From Eubacteriales bacterium (lineage in GTDB: Bacteria; Bacillota; Clostridia; Lachnospirales; Lachnospiraceae), in NCBI GenBank assembly GCA_030536995.1, contig JAUNOY010000018.1, forward strand, positions 1 to 59,228: a DNA stretch of 59,228 bases, read 5' to 3'. Numbering within the stretch: position 1 is the first letter of the stretch; the number at the start of each line of letters is the position of its first letter. Positions 10,459 to 19,782 of this stretch are shown here, piece after piece. Both the position numbers and the translations under genes were made by a program. Under the pieces are notes generated by a model, which saw only the letters and a program-made list of their open reading frames with translations, was not told where the DNA came from and ran no database searches.

Positions 10459-11901
10459 CTATCGGGCAACAACACAGATTGTCTGATTTGTGCTGTCGCT
10501 TAATCCCTGCAGTTCAAAGCCCTGCTCAAGGTATCTTCTCACATTTCTCACAAAATGTCCAGTAATCTGTTCTCCCGGCACAAGGATCGGAGTTCCCGGA
10601 GGATAAAGATAAGCGAATTCCCCGGAAACACGCCCAATACTTTCATCAAGATGGCAACGCTCCTGTGCTGCATCCATAGCCTGAGAAATACTGGTCATCT
10701 GCACCATTTTGGCATATGCACATGCCTCTTTTTCCTCTTCTTCTCTTCTCTCTTTCAGATCTTCTCTTCTGTCTATTTCTTCAATAGCAGATACAAGGCG
10801 CTCCATCCCTTCTTTTGTATCACAGACAGAAGCAATTCCAAGAACATAATTCTCTGATTCCATTTCCATCTCAATATGAAATTCCTCTCTCAGAATTTCA
10901 TGGAGTGTCTTTCCTGTTAAAGAAGTTCCGACTGTAGAAAAAAGAAATTTCGAACGGTCAAAATCATAAACTCCGGTACATTTAAGAGTTTCCGGTCGCA
11001 GATCAGGATTGATAAGAACAATGTGCTTACACTCGCACAGCCTGCGTCTTACTGCCTCCAGATTCTTCGTAAACTCTTCAAACATCCTGCTGCCGTCGCG
11101 GCTTAATTTATCTATACAGGCATCAATACTTGCCATAAGAATATACGAAGGACTGCTGGTCTGATAAATATCCATGAATCTTTTTATTTTCTCCATGTCC
11201 GTCCGGCTGCTGCACACGTGAAGAACCGCAGTCTGCGTCATGGACGGCAACGTCTTATGAAAACTCTGTACCACAATATCTGCCCCAAGCTCTACTGCTG
11301 AATCCGGAAAATAATCAGAAAACCTCAAATGCGCTCCGTGCGCCTCATCTACAATCAAAGGAATTCCGAATTTATGCGCTGCATGCGCAATGTTCTTCAC
11401 ATCAGAAACTACCCCATCATAAGTAGGCGATGTAATAAGGACTGCTTCCACATCCTGATTCTCCTCCAGATATCTTTCCACACGGGTCGGTGAAATTCCG
11501 CCGTTTATCCCCAGTTTGGGATCCGACTGTGGATAAATATAAACCGGCTGTATATCCCGCAGATACAATGTATGATAAACTGCCTTATGACAGTTTCTTG
11601 CCATAAGAATTTTCCCGCCTTTTTGTACACAGGCACTGATAGCCGCCTGAAGCGCAGCTGTGCTTCCATTTACACTAAACAGGCACTTCTTTGTTCCGTA
11701 CAGACAGGCAGCAGCTTCCTGTGCTTCTTTGATGATTCCTTCCGGATGATGTAGATTATCAAATCCACTGATTTCCGTAATATCCCTTTCAAATGGGAAT
11801 ACTCCATCTACAAATTCCGGATTCCGTTTATGCCCAGGCATGTGAAACGGATAAAAATCACTTTTTCCATAAGCTTCTAATTCCTTATAAAGTCTTTCCA
11901 T
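10459..11901 (-). CDS. Orn/Lys/Arg decarboxylase, PLP-dependent
   Basis: A 480-residue fold-type I PLP enzyme of the Orn/Lys/Arg decarboxylase group III family, related to Bacillus YaaO/SpeA. It shows FHMPGHKRN at the N-terminus, SVNGSTAALQAAI, DEAHGAHL (PLP-contacting Asp and His) and the Schiff-base lysine in SFHKTLPSMTQT. It is shorter than the E. coli enzymes (about 710 residues) because it lacks the N-terminal wing domain, like the Gram-positive forms. The ATG at 11901 follows AAAGGATG; a TTG at 11916 overlaps that ribosome site. The amino-acid substrate cannot be assigned. Confidence 0.85.
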   Translation of the reverse strand: MERLYKELEAYGKSDFYPFHMPGHKRNPEFVDGVFPFERDITEISGFDNLHHPEGIIKEAQEAAACLYGTKKCLFSVNGSTAALQAAISACVQKGGKILMARNCHKAVYHTLYLRDIQPVYIYPQSDPKLGINGGISPTRVERYLEENQDVEAVLITSPTYDGVVSDVKNIAHAAHKFGIPLIVDEAHGAHLRFSDYFPDSAVELGADIVVQSFHKTLPSMTQTAVLHVCSSRTDMEKIKRFMDIYQTSSPSYILMASIDACIDKLSRDGSRMFEEFTKNLEAVRRRLCECKHIVLINPDLRPETLKCTGVYDFDRSKFLFSTVGTSLTGKTLHEILREEFHIEMEMESENYVLGIASVCDTKEGMERLVSAIEEIDRREDLKERREEEEKEACAYAKMVQMTSISQAMDAAQERCHLDESIGRVSGEFAYLYPPGTPILVPGEQITGHFVRNVRRYLEQGFELQGLSDSTNQTICVVAR

Positions 11902-11935
11902 AAGACATCCTTTCAACCAATTTATACAATCAGAA

Positions 11936-12625
11936 TCACACCTTGAATCGGTAGCCTACGCCCCAGATTGTCTCAATGTACTGAGGCTTCGCTGTATTTA
12001 CTTCTATTTTTTCACGAAGTTTTTTGATATGCACGGTAACTGTCGCAATATCTCCCACAGACTCCATATCCCAAATCTCCCGGAACAGCTCTTCTTTCGT
12101 AAACACTCTGTTGGGATTCTCAGCAAGAAAGGTCAAAAGATCATACTCTTTGGATGTAAAAGTAGTTTCCTCTCCATTTACCCATACCCTTCGAGCTGTC
12201 TTGTCAATTTTGATTCCGCGAATCTCCACAATATCATTCTTCTGTGCCTGGGAACCGATAAGACGATTATATCTCTCCATATGAGCTTTTACTCTTGCCA
12301 CAAGTTCGCTGGGACTGAACGGCTTCGTCATATAATCATCCGCCCCAAGACCAAGTCCTCTGATTTTATCAATATCATCTCTCTTGGCAGATACCATGAT
12401 AATCGGTGTATTTTTCTCCTGACGCACCTGTCTGCATATTTCAAAACCGTCTACTTCAGGAAGCATCAGATCAAGGATGATCAGATCAAATTCCTCACTT
12501 AATGCCCGCTCCAGTCCTGTATCTCCACGGTTACAGATTTCCACCTCAAAGCCAGACAGCTCCAGATAATCCTTTTCCAGATCTGCAATTGCCTCTTCGT
12601 CTTCTATAATTAAAATCCTGCTCAT
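11936..12625 (-). CDS. OmpR/PhoB-family response regulator
   Basis: A 229-residue regulator with an N-terminal receiver (acidic pocket IIEDEEAIADL, phospho-acceptor Asp in LIILDLMLPEVDG, conserved Lys in DDYMTKPFSPSEL) and a C-terminal winged helix (GVGYRFKV terminus). It overlaps the upstream kinase by 4 bp (ATGA), so the kinase is translated first, the reverse of the usual regulator-kinase order. Genes immediately downstream are the decarboxylase and the gmk-like protein, which may be co-transcribed. The signal is unknown. Confidence 0.92.
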   Translation of the reverse strand: MSRILIIEDEEAIADLEKDYLELSGFEVEICNRGDTGLERALSEEFDLIILDLMLPEVDGFEICRQVRQEKNTPIIMVSAKRDDIDKIRGLGLGADDYMTKPFSPSELVARVKAHMERYNRLIGSQAQKNDIVEIRGIKIDKTARRVWVNGEETTFTSKEYDLLTFLAENPNRVFTKEELFREIWDMESVGDIATVTVHIKKLREKIEVNTAKPQYIETIWGVGYRFKV

Positions 12626-13773
12626 TCCGCCGGTACCTCCTGATATTTTCTAAGTACAAAATACATAATCGTTCCAATTCCGAGCCTGCTTGTGGCCCAC
12701 ACCTTCCCACCGTGGTCTTCGATAATTTTTTTCACAATGGAAAGTCCGATTCCGCTTCCTCCCTTTGATGAATTTCTGGATACATCCGTTCGATAAAAAC
12801 GGTCAAATACATGTGTCAGATCCTTGGAAGCAATTCCCTTTCCGTTATCCTCAACCTCAACCTGGATAAAATCACCTACATCCTTTACACGAATCTGGAT
12901 AATCTTCCTGTCCTTTTCCATATATTTAATGGCATTGCTGATAATATTGTGTATTACACGGCGTATCTGTTCTCCGTCCGCTATCACAAGAACGTCTTGC
13001 TCCACATAATTTGCATAGACAAGCTCTATGTTTCTTGTTTCCAGTTCAAGCCCCACTTCCTCTGCACAGTCTCCAAAATAATCCTCCACATTCAACTTAC
13101 TGAAAGTATAAGGAATCCTATTTGTGTCAATTTTGGAATAAAAAGTCAGTTCGTTGATAAGGTGATCCATCTCATTTGTCTTATTGTAAATTGTTTTAAT
13201 ATAGCGTTCCATCTTTTCCGGGGTGTCGGCTACTCCATCCATGATGCCCTCCACATATCCCTTTACCGCTGTAATCGGAGTCTTTAAATCATGGGAAATA
13301 TTACTGATCAGTTCTTTATTTTCTCTGTCAAGCAATACCTTTTCTTCGGCAGACTCCTTCAGTCGGCGACGCATTTCCTCAAAATCCTGACAAAGTTCCG
13401 AAAATTCATCATTTCCCTCCACTTCCAACTCGAAGTCAAGATTTCCTTCTTTGATATTATGAGTAGCTTTTTTCAGATTTAAAAGAGGGGCCGCTATACT
13501 TCTGTAAATCCATAACCCTACAGACAGAGCTGTAAACAGCAAAATAACCAATGCCGTAAACAGCAAATCTTTCGTCATTACTCTTACCTGCATCTGACTA
13601 TTGTTTATTTCCGTAATGATATCGTATACGATTTCCTGTGAATCGCCGCTTCTTTCCTCCAGAATCTGTTTCGCCTGAGACTGACTGAAGCCATACAGAG
13701 TCGCGGAAAAAAGCAGAAGCGGAACCAGAATAATCATCACAAAGCCGACAATAATCCTTGTTTTCATTTTCAT
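12622..13773 (-). CDS. Membrane sensor histidine kinase
   Basis: A 383-residue kinase with two membrane segments (about 7-27 and 68-90), a short extracytoplasmic loop of about 40 residues, a HAMP domain, HisKA with the phospho-acceptor in SNISHDLKTPI, and HATPase boxes N (NAIKYM), G1 (DNGKGI) and G2 (GSGIGLSI). The tiny external loop suggests an intramembrane or envelope-stress sensor, although no ligand can be assigned. It is the first gene of the run and overlaps its regulator by 4 bp. Confidence 0.92.
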   Translation of the reverse strand: MKMKTRIIVGFVMIILVPLLLFSATLYGFSQSQAKQILEERSGDSQEIVYDIITEINNSQMQVRVMTKDLLFTALVILLFTALSVGLWIYRSIAAPLLNLKKATHNIKEGNLDFELEVEGNDEFSELCQDFEEMRRRLKESAEEKVLLDRENKELISNISHDLKTPITAVKGYVEGIMDGVADTPEKMERYIKTIYNKTNEMDHLINELTFYSKIDTNRIPYTFSKLNVEDYFGDCAEEVGLELETRNIELVYANYVEQDVLVIADGEQIRRVIHNIISNAIKYMEKDRKIIQIRVKDVGDFIQVEVEDNGKGIASKDLTHVFDRFYRTDVSRNSSKGGSGIGLSIVKKIIEDHGGKVWATSRLGIGTIMYFVLRKYQEVPAE

Positions 13774-13855
13774 AAAAAAATGCTCCGTTCTTTCTTAGAA
13801 TTTCTGATTTAATGTCAAAATAATCACGTACAACATTATTTCGTTCTGTAAAGCT

Positions 13856-13864
13856 ATTATATCA
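13856..13864 (-). promoter_or_regulatory. Extended -10 promoter of the kinase-regulator run
   Basis: TGATATAAT on the minus strand, about 83 bp upstream of the histidine kinase ATG and immediately downstream of the metK terminator. No strong -35 is seen. Confidence 0.5.
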
Positions 13865-13895
13865 TAAAGCCTCCGGACCATCTCTAAATTTTTTA

Positions 13896-13943
13896 TAAAA
13901 AGAAAAGCCCTCCGCAATCTCAGTCTGAAAATTACGAAGGGCT
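13896..13943 (-). terminator. Intrinsic terminator after metK
   Basis: Arms CGAAGGGCT and AGCCCTCCG pair with one mismatch around a 20-nt loop and are followed on the minus strand by TTTTCTTTTT. It lies about 35 bp after the metK stop. Confidence 0.75.
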
Positions 13944-13978
13944 CTGTATGTTTTTATTTTTTTATAATTTCGAAAAAA

Positions 13979-15157
13979 TTATAAGTATTTCTTTAAATCT
14001 TCAACTTTGTCCAGTTTTTCCCATGGAAGCTCTACGTCAGTTCTTCCGAAATGTCCATATGCCGCTGTCTGTTTGTAGATTGGACGGCGAAGGTCAAGCA
14101 TCTTGATGATTCCTGCCGGACGAAGGTCGAAATTCTCACGGATAATCTCTACCAGCTTTGTATCGGATAATTTACCTGTTCCAAATGTCTGAACATTAAT
14201 GGATGTAGGCTGTGCTACACCGATTGCATAGGAAAGCTGGATTTCACATTTATCTGCAAGTCCTGCTGCTACAATATTCTTTGCAACATAGCGGGCTGCA
14301 TATGCTGCAGAACGGTCAACTTTTGTACAGTCCTTTCCTGAGAAAGCACCGCCGCCATGACGTCCCATTCCACCATAAGTATCTACGATAATCTTTCTTC
14401 CTGTAAGACCACTGTCTCCGTGAGGTCCGCCGATTACGAAACGTCCTGTCGGATTAATGAAATATTTTGTATTTTCATCAACCATATCTGCAGGGATAAT
14501 GGCATCAAATACATATTTTTTAATATCTTCATGAATCTGCTCCTGAGTTATCTCCGGATCATGCTGCGTGGAGCATACAACTGCATCAAGACGGAATGGT
14601 TTACCTTCTTCATTATACTCTACTGTAACCTGAGTCTTTCCATCGGGTCTCAAGTAACTTAATGTACCGTCTTTACGAACCTTTGTAAGCTGATAAGCAA
14701 GCTTATGTGCCAGATTGATTGCATATGGCATATACTCCTCTGTCTCATTGGTAGCATAACCAAACATCATACCCTGATCACCTGCTCCGATTGCGTCAAT
14801 CTCATCCTCGCCCATTTTTGCTTCGAGAGCTTTATCTACGCCCAGCGCGATGTCAGCAGACTGCTCGTCGATAGCGGTGATAACACCGCAGGTGTCCGCA
14901 TCAAAACCAAATTTACCACGTGTATAACCGATTTCACGAACAGTATCTCTTACGATTTTCTGAATATCTACATATGCGTTTGTTGTAATTTCACCCATAA
15001 CAAGTACAAGACCTGTTGTTGTAGCAGTCTCACATGCGACACGACTCATAGGATCCTGCTCCATAAGAGCGTCAAGAATAGCGTCCGAAATAGCGTCGCA
15101 CATTTTATCCGGATGACCTTCTGTTACAGATTCAGATGTAAATAAAATTTTCTCCAT
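13979..15157 (-). CDS. metK: S-adenosylmethionine synthetase
   Basis: A 392-residue methionine adenosyltransferase that makes SAM from ATP and methionine in the cytoplasm. Family signatures visible: [17 protein letters not shown] (N-terminal His loop), the hexapeptide GAGDQG (124-129), and [16 protein letters not shown] (P-loop-like). Length is normal. The gene has a long leader that contains a SAM-I riboswitch with its own terminator and a consensus promoter, so expression should fall when SAM is plentiful. It is monocistronic: terminators or promoters flank it. Confidence 0.97.
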   Translation of the reverse strand: MEKILFTSESVTEGHPDKMCDAISDAILDALMEQDPMSRVACETATTTGLVLVMGEITTNAYVDIQKIVRDTVREIGYTRGKFGFDADTCGVITAIDEQSADIALGVDKALEAKMGEDEIDAIGAGDQGMMFGYATNETEEYMPYAINLAHKLAYQLTKVRKDGTLSYLRPDGKTQVTVEYNEEGKPFRLDAVVCSTQHDPEITQEQIHEDIKKYVFDAIIPADMVDENTKYFINPTGRFVIGGPHGDSGLTGRKIIVDTYGGMGRHGGGAFSGKDCTKVDRSAAYAARYVAKNIVAAGLADKCEIQLSYAIGVAQPTSINVQTFGTGKLSDTKLVEIIRENFDLRPAGIIKMLDLRRPIYKQTAAYGHFGRTDVELPWEKLDKVEDLKKYL

Positions 15158-15189
15158 TGTATTCTCCTTTATTTTTTCAGAATAAGTAA

Positions 15190-15217
15190 AAACAGCCCGA
15201 ACTAATCGGACTGTTCT
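15190..15217 (-). terminator. Expression-platform terminator of the SAM riboswitch
   Basis: On the minus strand AACAGTCCG and CGGGCTGTT pair around a short loop, with a following TTTT run. The hairpin lies 15 bp after the 3' strand of aptamer helix P1 and 33 bp before metK, as expected for a SAM-I OFF switch. Confidence 0.85.
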
Positions 15218-15231
15218 ATCTCATAAACAAT

Positions 15232-15333
15232 CCTCTTATTGTTCGATTACTCGCTCAGGTTGGCACCTTCCTGTCATCAGGGGTTGCCGTGGCTTCACAG
15301 ATCCTTTGTATCTCCACCACTCTGAATAAAAGG
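15232..15333 (-). promoter_or_regulatory. SAM-I (S-box) riboswitch aptamer
   Basis: The minus strand contains the S-box core: CAGAGTGGTGGAG, CTGTGAAGCCACGGCAACC, GAAGGTGCCAACCTGAGCGAG in the right order. A 9-bp P1 helix can form between CCTTTTATT (15325-15333) and AATAAGAGG (15232-15240). SAM binding stabilises P1 and permits the downstream terminator. Its position directly upstream of metK fits feedback control of SAM synthesis. Confidence 0.95.
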
Positions 15334-15367
15334 CTATTTTTATCTTTTATTGATTGCTGCAACCCAT

Positions 15368-15396
15368 ACAATATACTCATTGCTTCGGATTGTCAA
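15368..15396 (-). promoter_or_regulatory. Sigma-A promoter of metK
   Basis: Minus strand: perfect -35 TTGACA (15391-15396), 17-base spacer, -10 TATTGT (15368-15373). Transcription would start about 30 nt before the riboswitch P1 helix. Confidence 0.75.
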
Positions 15397-15443
15397 CATT
15401 TTTTTCATTTTTTATCAAATATTTATAAACACCCAAAACAGGA

Positions 15444-16736
15444 TCAACCTACGCGAAGACGGAATTTCTGGATTTCCTTCTCACTGGAAACCTTTTCAAT
15501 CTGCGCACCAAGAGCACGAAGCTTTTCTTCAAAACGCTCATATCCTCTCTGGATATAAACAATATCGTCAACAATAGTCACGCCCTCTGCAGCAAGACCT
15601 GCAATAACAAGGGCAGCTCCGGCACGAAGGTCAGGTGCGCTGACTCTGGCTCCTGTAAGCTTCTTCACACCGTCAATGATCGCAGAATTGCCTTCCACTT
15701 TGATATGAGCACCCATACGTGCAAGCTCGTCTGCATATTTAAAACGATTTTCAAAAATACTCTCTGTAACAATGCTTGTACCCTCTGCCAAAGCAAGAGT
15801 TACTCCGATCTGAGGCTGCATATCTGTAGGATATCCAGGATACGGAAGTGTTTTTACATGAGTACGGCGAAGCTTTCCTGTTGCACGAACACGAACAGCA
15901 TCGTCAAATTCCTGTACTTCACATCCGATTTCCTCCAATTTCGCAGTAGTAGCCTCCAAATGCTTCGGAATTACATTTTTTACAGTAATATCTCCGCCTG
16001 TTGCTGCTGCCGCAAACATAAAAGTACCTGCTTCAATCTGATCCGGAATAATGGAATATTCTGTGCGGTGAAGCTTCTCCACACCTTTGATACGAATCAC
16101 ATCTGTACCTGCGCCTTTAATATTAGCTCCCATACTGTTCAGGAAATTGGCTACATCAACTACATGAGGCTCTCTCGCCGCATTCTCGATAATAGTACGT
16201 CCCGGCGCCATAGCTGCCGCCATCATAATATTAATCGTCGCCCCAACTGATACCACATCAAGGAAAATATGGCTTCCGTGAAGATTCTTGGCCTTCGCCA
16301 CAATCGCCCCGTGAAGAATATCCACATCTGCACCAAGTGCACGAAATCCCTTCAGATGCTGATCAATCGGACGGCTTCCGATGTTGCATCCGCCCGGAAG
16401 CGGAACTTCTGCATGTTTGTATTTGCCAAGCAGTGCTCCCAGAAGATAGTAAGAAGCACGAATTTTTTTGATATATTCATAATCTACACTAACATCGCCA
16501 ATAGTTGAACCGTTAATCTTTACTGTAGAATGATTGATTCTTTCTACCTGCGCGCCGATACCGGCAATTGCTTCAAGCAGTACATTGATGTCTTTTACAT
16601 CCGGCAGATTTTCAATTAAAATAGTTTCATCTGTCATAATCGCTGCTGCCAAAATTGCCAATGCCGCATTCTTCGCGCCACCAATCTCAACTTCACCGAC
16701 TAAAGGGTTGCCACCTTTTATAACATACTGTTCCAT
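15444..16736 (-). CDS. murA: UDP-N-acetylglucosamine 1-carboxyvinyltransferase
   Basis: The 430-residue EPSP-synthase-fold enzyme that transfers enolpyruvate from PEP to UDP-GlcNAc, the first committed step of peptidoglycan synthesis. The catalytic, fosfomycin-target Cys is present in LPGGCNIGSRPID (about residue 117). N-terminal KGGNPLVGEVEIGGAKNAAL and later PTDMQPQ are family hallmarks. Firmicutes often carry two copies (MurAA/MurAB); which paralogue this is cannot be decided. It has its own promoter and a GAGGTG ribosome site. Confidence 0.95.
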   Translation of the reverse strand: MEQYVIKGGNPLVGEVEIGGAKNAALAILAAAIMTDETILIENLPDVKDINVLLEAIAGIGAQVERINHSTVKINGSTIGDVSVDYEYIKKIRASYYLLGALLGKYKHAEVPLPGGCNIGSRPIDQHLKGFRALGADVDILHGAIVAKAKNLHGSHIFLDVVSVGATINIMMAAAMAPGRTIIENAAREPHVVDVANFLNSMGANIKGAGTDVIRIKGVEKLHRTEYSIIPDQIEAGTFMFAAAATGGDITVKNVIPKHLEATTAKLEEIGCEVQEFDDAVRVRATGKLRRTHVKTLPYPGYPTDMQPQIGVTLALAEGTSIVTESIFENRFKYADELARMGAHIKVEGNSAIIDGVKKLTGARVSAPDLRAGAALVIAGLAAEGVTIVDDIVYIQRGYERFEEKLRALGAQIEKVSSEKEIQKFRLRVG

Positions 16737-16861
16737 AATACACCTCTATGATTATTTACACTCCACGAGCGAAAACGAAATTCTTAAAAAGTTCTCATGC
16801 TGTAAACCACACATTGTAACACAATATTTTCCCTGCGCAGTTTCCACGAAATCAGTTGTAT

Positions 16862-16889
16862 ATTATAACATAGTTTCGCCATTTGTAAA
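16862..16889 (-). promoter_or_regulatory. Promoter of murA
   Basis: Minus strand: -35 TTTACA (16884-16889), 16-base spacer, -10 TATAAT (16862-16867) with a TGn extension. The leader to the murA ATG is about 120 nt, long for a simple promoter, but I see no convincing regulatory fold in it. Confidence 0.65.
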
Positions 16890-16923
16890 TAAAAATTATT
16901 TTTTTCGCCAAAACTCGTCCAGG

Positions 16924-17445
16924 CTATTCCTGTGTCAATAGACACTTTTCACTATTCAGTATCTTCAAAACTGCCTGCAGACTTGCTTCCAAATTTTTCC
17001 CTTCTTCATCTACCACAACATCCGCATATTTTTCATATAACGGAGTTCTTTCTTCATATAACTCTTTTAAGGTCTGACCATCCTTTAACACAACGCCCCT
17101 GTCTTTCAGATTACCGAGCCGTCTGGAAACTGCATTTAGAGATAACTTCAGATATACAACCGTTCCAATCGACTTCAGGTGCTGCATTGCTTCGTCACAA
17201 TATACCACACTTCCACCGGTTGCGATCACTGTATTTTCTGCCTCTATAGACGCATTAACCCGATTCTCCACAGCCCTAAAACCCTCTGTTCCTTTTTCTT
17301 CAATAATGCGGGAAAGACGCTTTTTTTCCTGTTTCTGAATCAGAAGATCAGAATCCAGAAACTCGTATCCAAGTATCTTGGCAAGAACAACGCCGAGAGT
17401 GCTTTTTCCGGCTCCTGGCATACCGATCAATGTCACATTGTTCAT
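16924..17445 (-). CDS. aroK: Shikimate kinase
   Basis: A 173-residue P-loop kinase that phosphorylates shikimate in the chorismate pathway. Walker A is GMPGAGKST, DSD of the shikimate-binding site is LDSDLLI, the GGG loop reads ATGGSVVY, and the lid arginine lies in KDRGVVL. Length is standard. It follows the flavin reductase by 40 bp with a AAAGGAC ribosome site and probably ends the rpsA-pyrophosphatase-reductase-aroK run. No obvious terminator follows; the murA promoter starts about 35 bp beyond. Confidence 0.93.
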   Translation of the reverse strand: MNNVTLIGMPGAGKSTLGVVLAKILGYEFLDSDLLIQKQEKKRLSRIIEEKGTEGFRAVENRVNASIEAENTVIATGGSVVYCDEAMQHLKSIGTVVYLKLSLNAVSRRLGNLKDRGVVLKDGQTLKELYEERTPLYEKYADVVVDEEGKNLEASLQAVLKILNSEKCLLTQE

Positions 17446-17485
17446 CCCTGTGTCCTTTCATTTTAGCATAATTTCAATTGCTTCT

Positions 17486-18070
17486 TCAAGCTTTTCTGCG
17501 AGCTTTCTTTTTCTTTTTCACACTATATCCAAAAGTTCCCAGCTTCTTCCCTGTTCCAAGATATTCTCCATGAGAATATACCAGCGGTCGTGCTTTATTC
17601 AGGTGGAATTTCTCTTTTTCATCCATATACGCATCATCTGCATGAACGGCAAGAACCTCTGCAAGAAACATATGATGAGATCCTAATTCCTTTACCTCTT
17701 TCACCCTGCACTCAATCGAAACCGGAGACTCTTTAATAAGGGGTACTTTAACATACTCCGCCTTTTCTTTTGTAAGCTTCATTTCTGCAAACTTATCTAC
17801 GTCTCTTCCTGAACGCACACCGCAATAATCTGTAGCATATGCCAGTTCCTCTGTTGTAAGATTGATTACAAATTCTCCCGTATCTTTTATCATCTGGTAG
17901 GAATACCGGGATGGTCTCACAGAAATAGATACCATCGGCGGATTGGTACAGACAGTTCCAGCCCATGCCACAGTAATGATGTTATCCTTTCCTTTCCCGT
18001 CAGATACGCTTACCATAACTGCCGGAAGCGGATAGAGCATATTTCCGGCTTTCCATATTTTCTTTGACAT
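17486..18070 (-). CDS. Flavin reductase family protein (FMN-binding split barrel)
   Basis: A 194-residue protein of the flavin-reductase-like/FMN-binding split-barrel family. Recognisable stretches: PAVMVSVSDGKGKDNIITVAW, NPPMVSISVRPSRYSYQMI and TGEFVINLT, which form the flavin pocket. Such proteins pass electrons from NAD(P)H to FMN or serve partner oxidoreductases. The C-terminus is a run of lysines (KKKKKARRKA). It is 12 bp downstream of the pyrophosphatase gene; no specific partner can be inferred from context. Confidence 0.85.
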   Translation of the reverse strand: MSKKIWKAGNMLYPLPAVMVSVSDGKGKDNIITVAWAGTVCTNPPMVSISVRPSRYSYQMIKDTGEFVINLTTEELAYATDYCGVRSGRDVDKFAEMKLTKEKAEYVKVPLIKESPVSIECRVKEVKELGSHHMFLAEVLAVHADDAYMDEKEKFHLNKARPLVYSHGEYLGTGKKLGTFGYSVKKKKKARRKA

Positions 18071-18082
18071 TTTTTACCGTCC

Positions 18083-19756
18083 TTAATTATAATCGTTCTG
18101 GTTCATAACCGCAGCTTCCATCAAAGCAGGAATTAACTGTTTCTTTCTGGAAACAATTCCTTTCAGATAGAATGCCTCATTTTCAGGCTTAATATTAAAG
18201 GCAGTTTTCGCCATTTCTTCACTTCCCTCGCCATAATAGAGAAGTTCCGTTGATTCTTCTATGATGTTTGTAAGCATAAAGTAAACTCTTGTAACTCCGT
18301 GGCGTCCGCATTCACTTACCATAAACGGAAGCAGACGTTCTTTAATGTCCAGAAGTTCTGAGCTATCCATAGAGCTGATCTGTCCGACTCCAAATGTTAC
18401 ATCACCTTCTGCAATAAATTTCTTGTAATCCTGATAAAAAATTTCTTCCGGTGATTTGTCTTTCAGGTTGCTTCCTGCCTTAAACATTTCTCTTGCAAAC
18501 TGCTCAATATTGATGTCTGCAATAAGCGCAAGTGCTCCTGCTGCCATTTTATCCGCAAGTGTACAGGTCGGTGATCGGAACATAAGTGTATCCGAAATAA
18601 TCGCAGCACAGAGAAGACCTGCAATTGTAGGGGAAATCTCTATCCTCTGCTCTCCGTACATCTGATACAGAATTGTAGCAGTACAGCCCACAGGCTGATT
18701 GCGGAAAGAAATCGGCTTCATCGTCTCAAGAGACCCCAGCTTATGGTGATCGATAATCTCTACAATCTCTGCTTTTTCAATATTGTCAACAGCCTGCGTC
18801 CTCTCATTATGGTCTACAAGCGCAACCTTTTTTTTCGAAATATCCAGAAAATTTCGTCTGGAAATCGTCCCCACACATCTTCCCTTTTTATTAATGACAG
18901 GGAATGCACGATGACGGTGTTTAATCATAATTTCCTGAATATCATCTGTGAAATCCTCCGTGCTGAAGGTGATCAGATTTTCCGTCTGCATAATATATTT
19001 CACAGGAATGCTCTGATTAATCAGTCTCGCAATGGTAAAAGTATCATGAGGAGACATAATAATCACAATATCTTTTTCATGAGCAAGCTTGATTACCTTT
19101 TCAGAAACTTCCACTCCCATACTGACAATGATACAGCTTACATTCTGTTCAATTGCCTCAAGATGATCCTCCTCACGGTCTCCCATGATAATAAGGTCAT
19201 CTTCTTCGATATATGCCTTCATCATTTCCGGATTAGCAGTTCCTACAAGAACCTTTCCCTTTACGAAATATCCATGCTCATTTCCCTCTATTACAATTCC
19301 TTCCAGAGTCTCTGCAATTCGCTTATACTGGGTTCTCGCATTAGACAGAAGATAACTGTCAGTTGTATCCATATACGTCTGAGCAATATCCCCCACAGTA
19401 ATCATTCCTTCCAATATGCCGTCTTTATCGCGGATTGGGAGTGAAACAATACTTTTTTCCTGCATAAGATCCCATGCATTCTTCAGAGACATACTCTTAT
19501 CCGCCTCCGGACTGATACGGATATCCATATCTTTTACCTGCGTTCCGATATTGGAAAGGTATCCGGGAGGACGAACTCCGAATCTACTGAGAACATACTC
19601 TGTTTCCTCATTGAGCTGTCCCGCGCGCTTCGGAATATACCTGGTACTGCTCTGCCCTGTTCTGTTTTTTATATCTGCATATGCGATAGCCGAACAAATG
19701 GAATCCGTATCCGGATTCTTATGTCCAAGCACGTATATTTTTTCCTGATTTTTCAT
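18083..19756 (-). CDS. Putative Mn-dependent inorganic pyrophosphatase with CBS and DRTGG domains
   Basis: A 557-residue family II (DHH) pyrophosphatase. GHKNPDTDSI at the N-terminus, LVDHNERTQA and IIDHHKLG supply the Mn ligands, and the C-terminus has a DHHA2 domain. Compared with the 309-residue PpaC, about 240 residues are inserted after residue 65: CBS, DRTGG, CBS. In the characterised clostridial CBS-PPases this module binds adenine nucleotides (AMP/ADP inhibit, ATP or diadenosine polyphosphates activate). It lies 26 bp after the S1-domain gene. Confidence 0.92.
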   Translation of the reverse strand: MKNQEKIYVLGHKNPDTDSICSAIAYADIKNRTGQSSTRYIPKRAGQLNEETEYVLSRFGVRPPGYLSNIGTQVKDMDIRISPEADKSMSLKNAWDLMQEKSIVSLPIRDKDGILEGMITVGDIAQTYMDTTDSYLLSNARTQYKRIAETLEGIVIEGNEHGYFVKGKVLVGTANPEMMKAYIEEDDLIIMGDREEDHLEAIEQNVSCIIVSMGVEVSEKVIKLAHEKDIVIIMSPHDTFTIARLINQSIPVKYIMQTENLITFSTEDFTDDIQEIMIKHRHRAFPVINKKGRCVGTISRRNFLDISKKKVALVDHNERTQAVDNIEKAEIVEIIDHHKLGSLETMKPISFRNQPVGCTATILYQMYGEQRIEISPTIAGLLCAAIISDTLMFRSPTCTLADKMAAGALALIADINIEQFAREMFKAGSNLKDKSPEEIFYQDYKKFIAEGDVTFGVGQISSMDSSELLDIKERLLPFMVSECGRHGVTRVYFMLTNIIEESTELLYYGEGSEEMAKTAFNIKPENEAFYLKGIVSRKKQLIPALMEAAVMNQNDYN

Positions 19757-19782
19757 GAAAACATTTCCTTTTTCACTTTATT

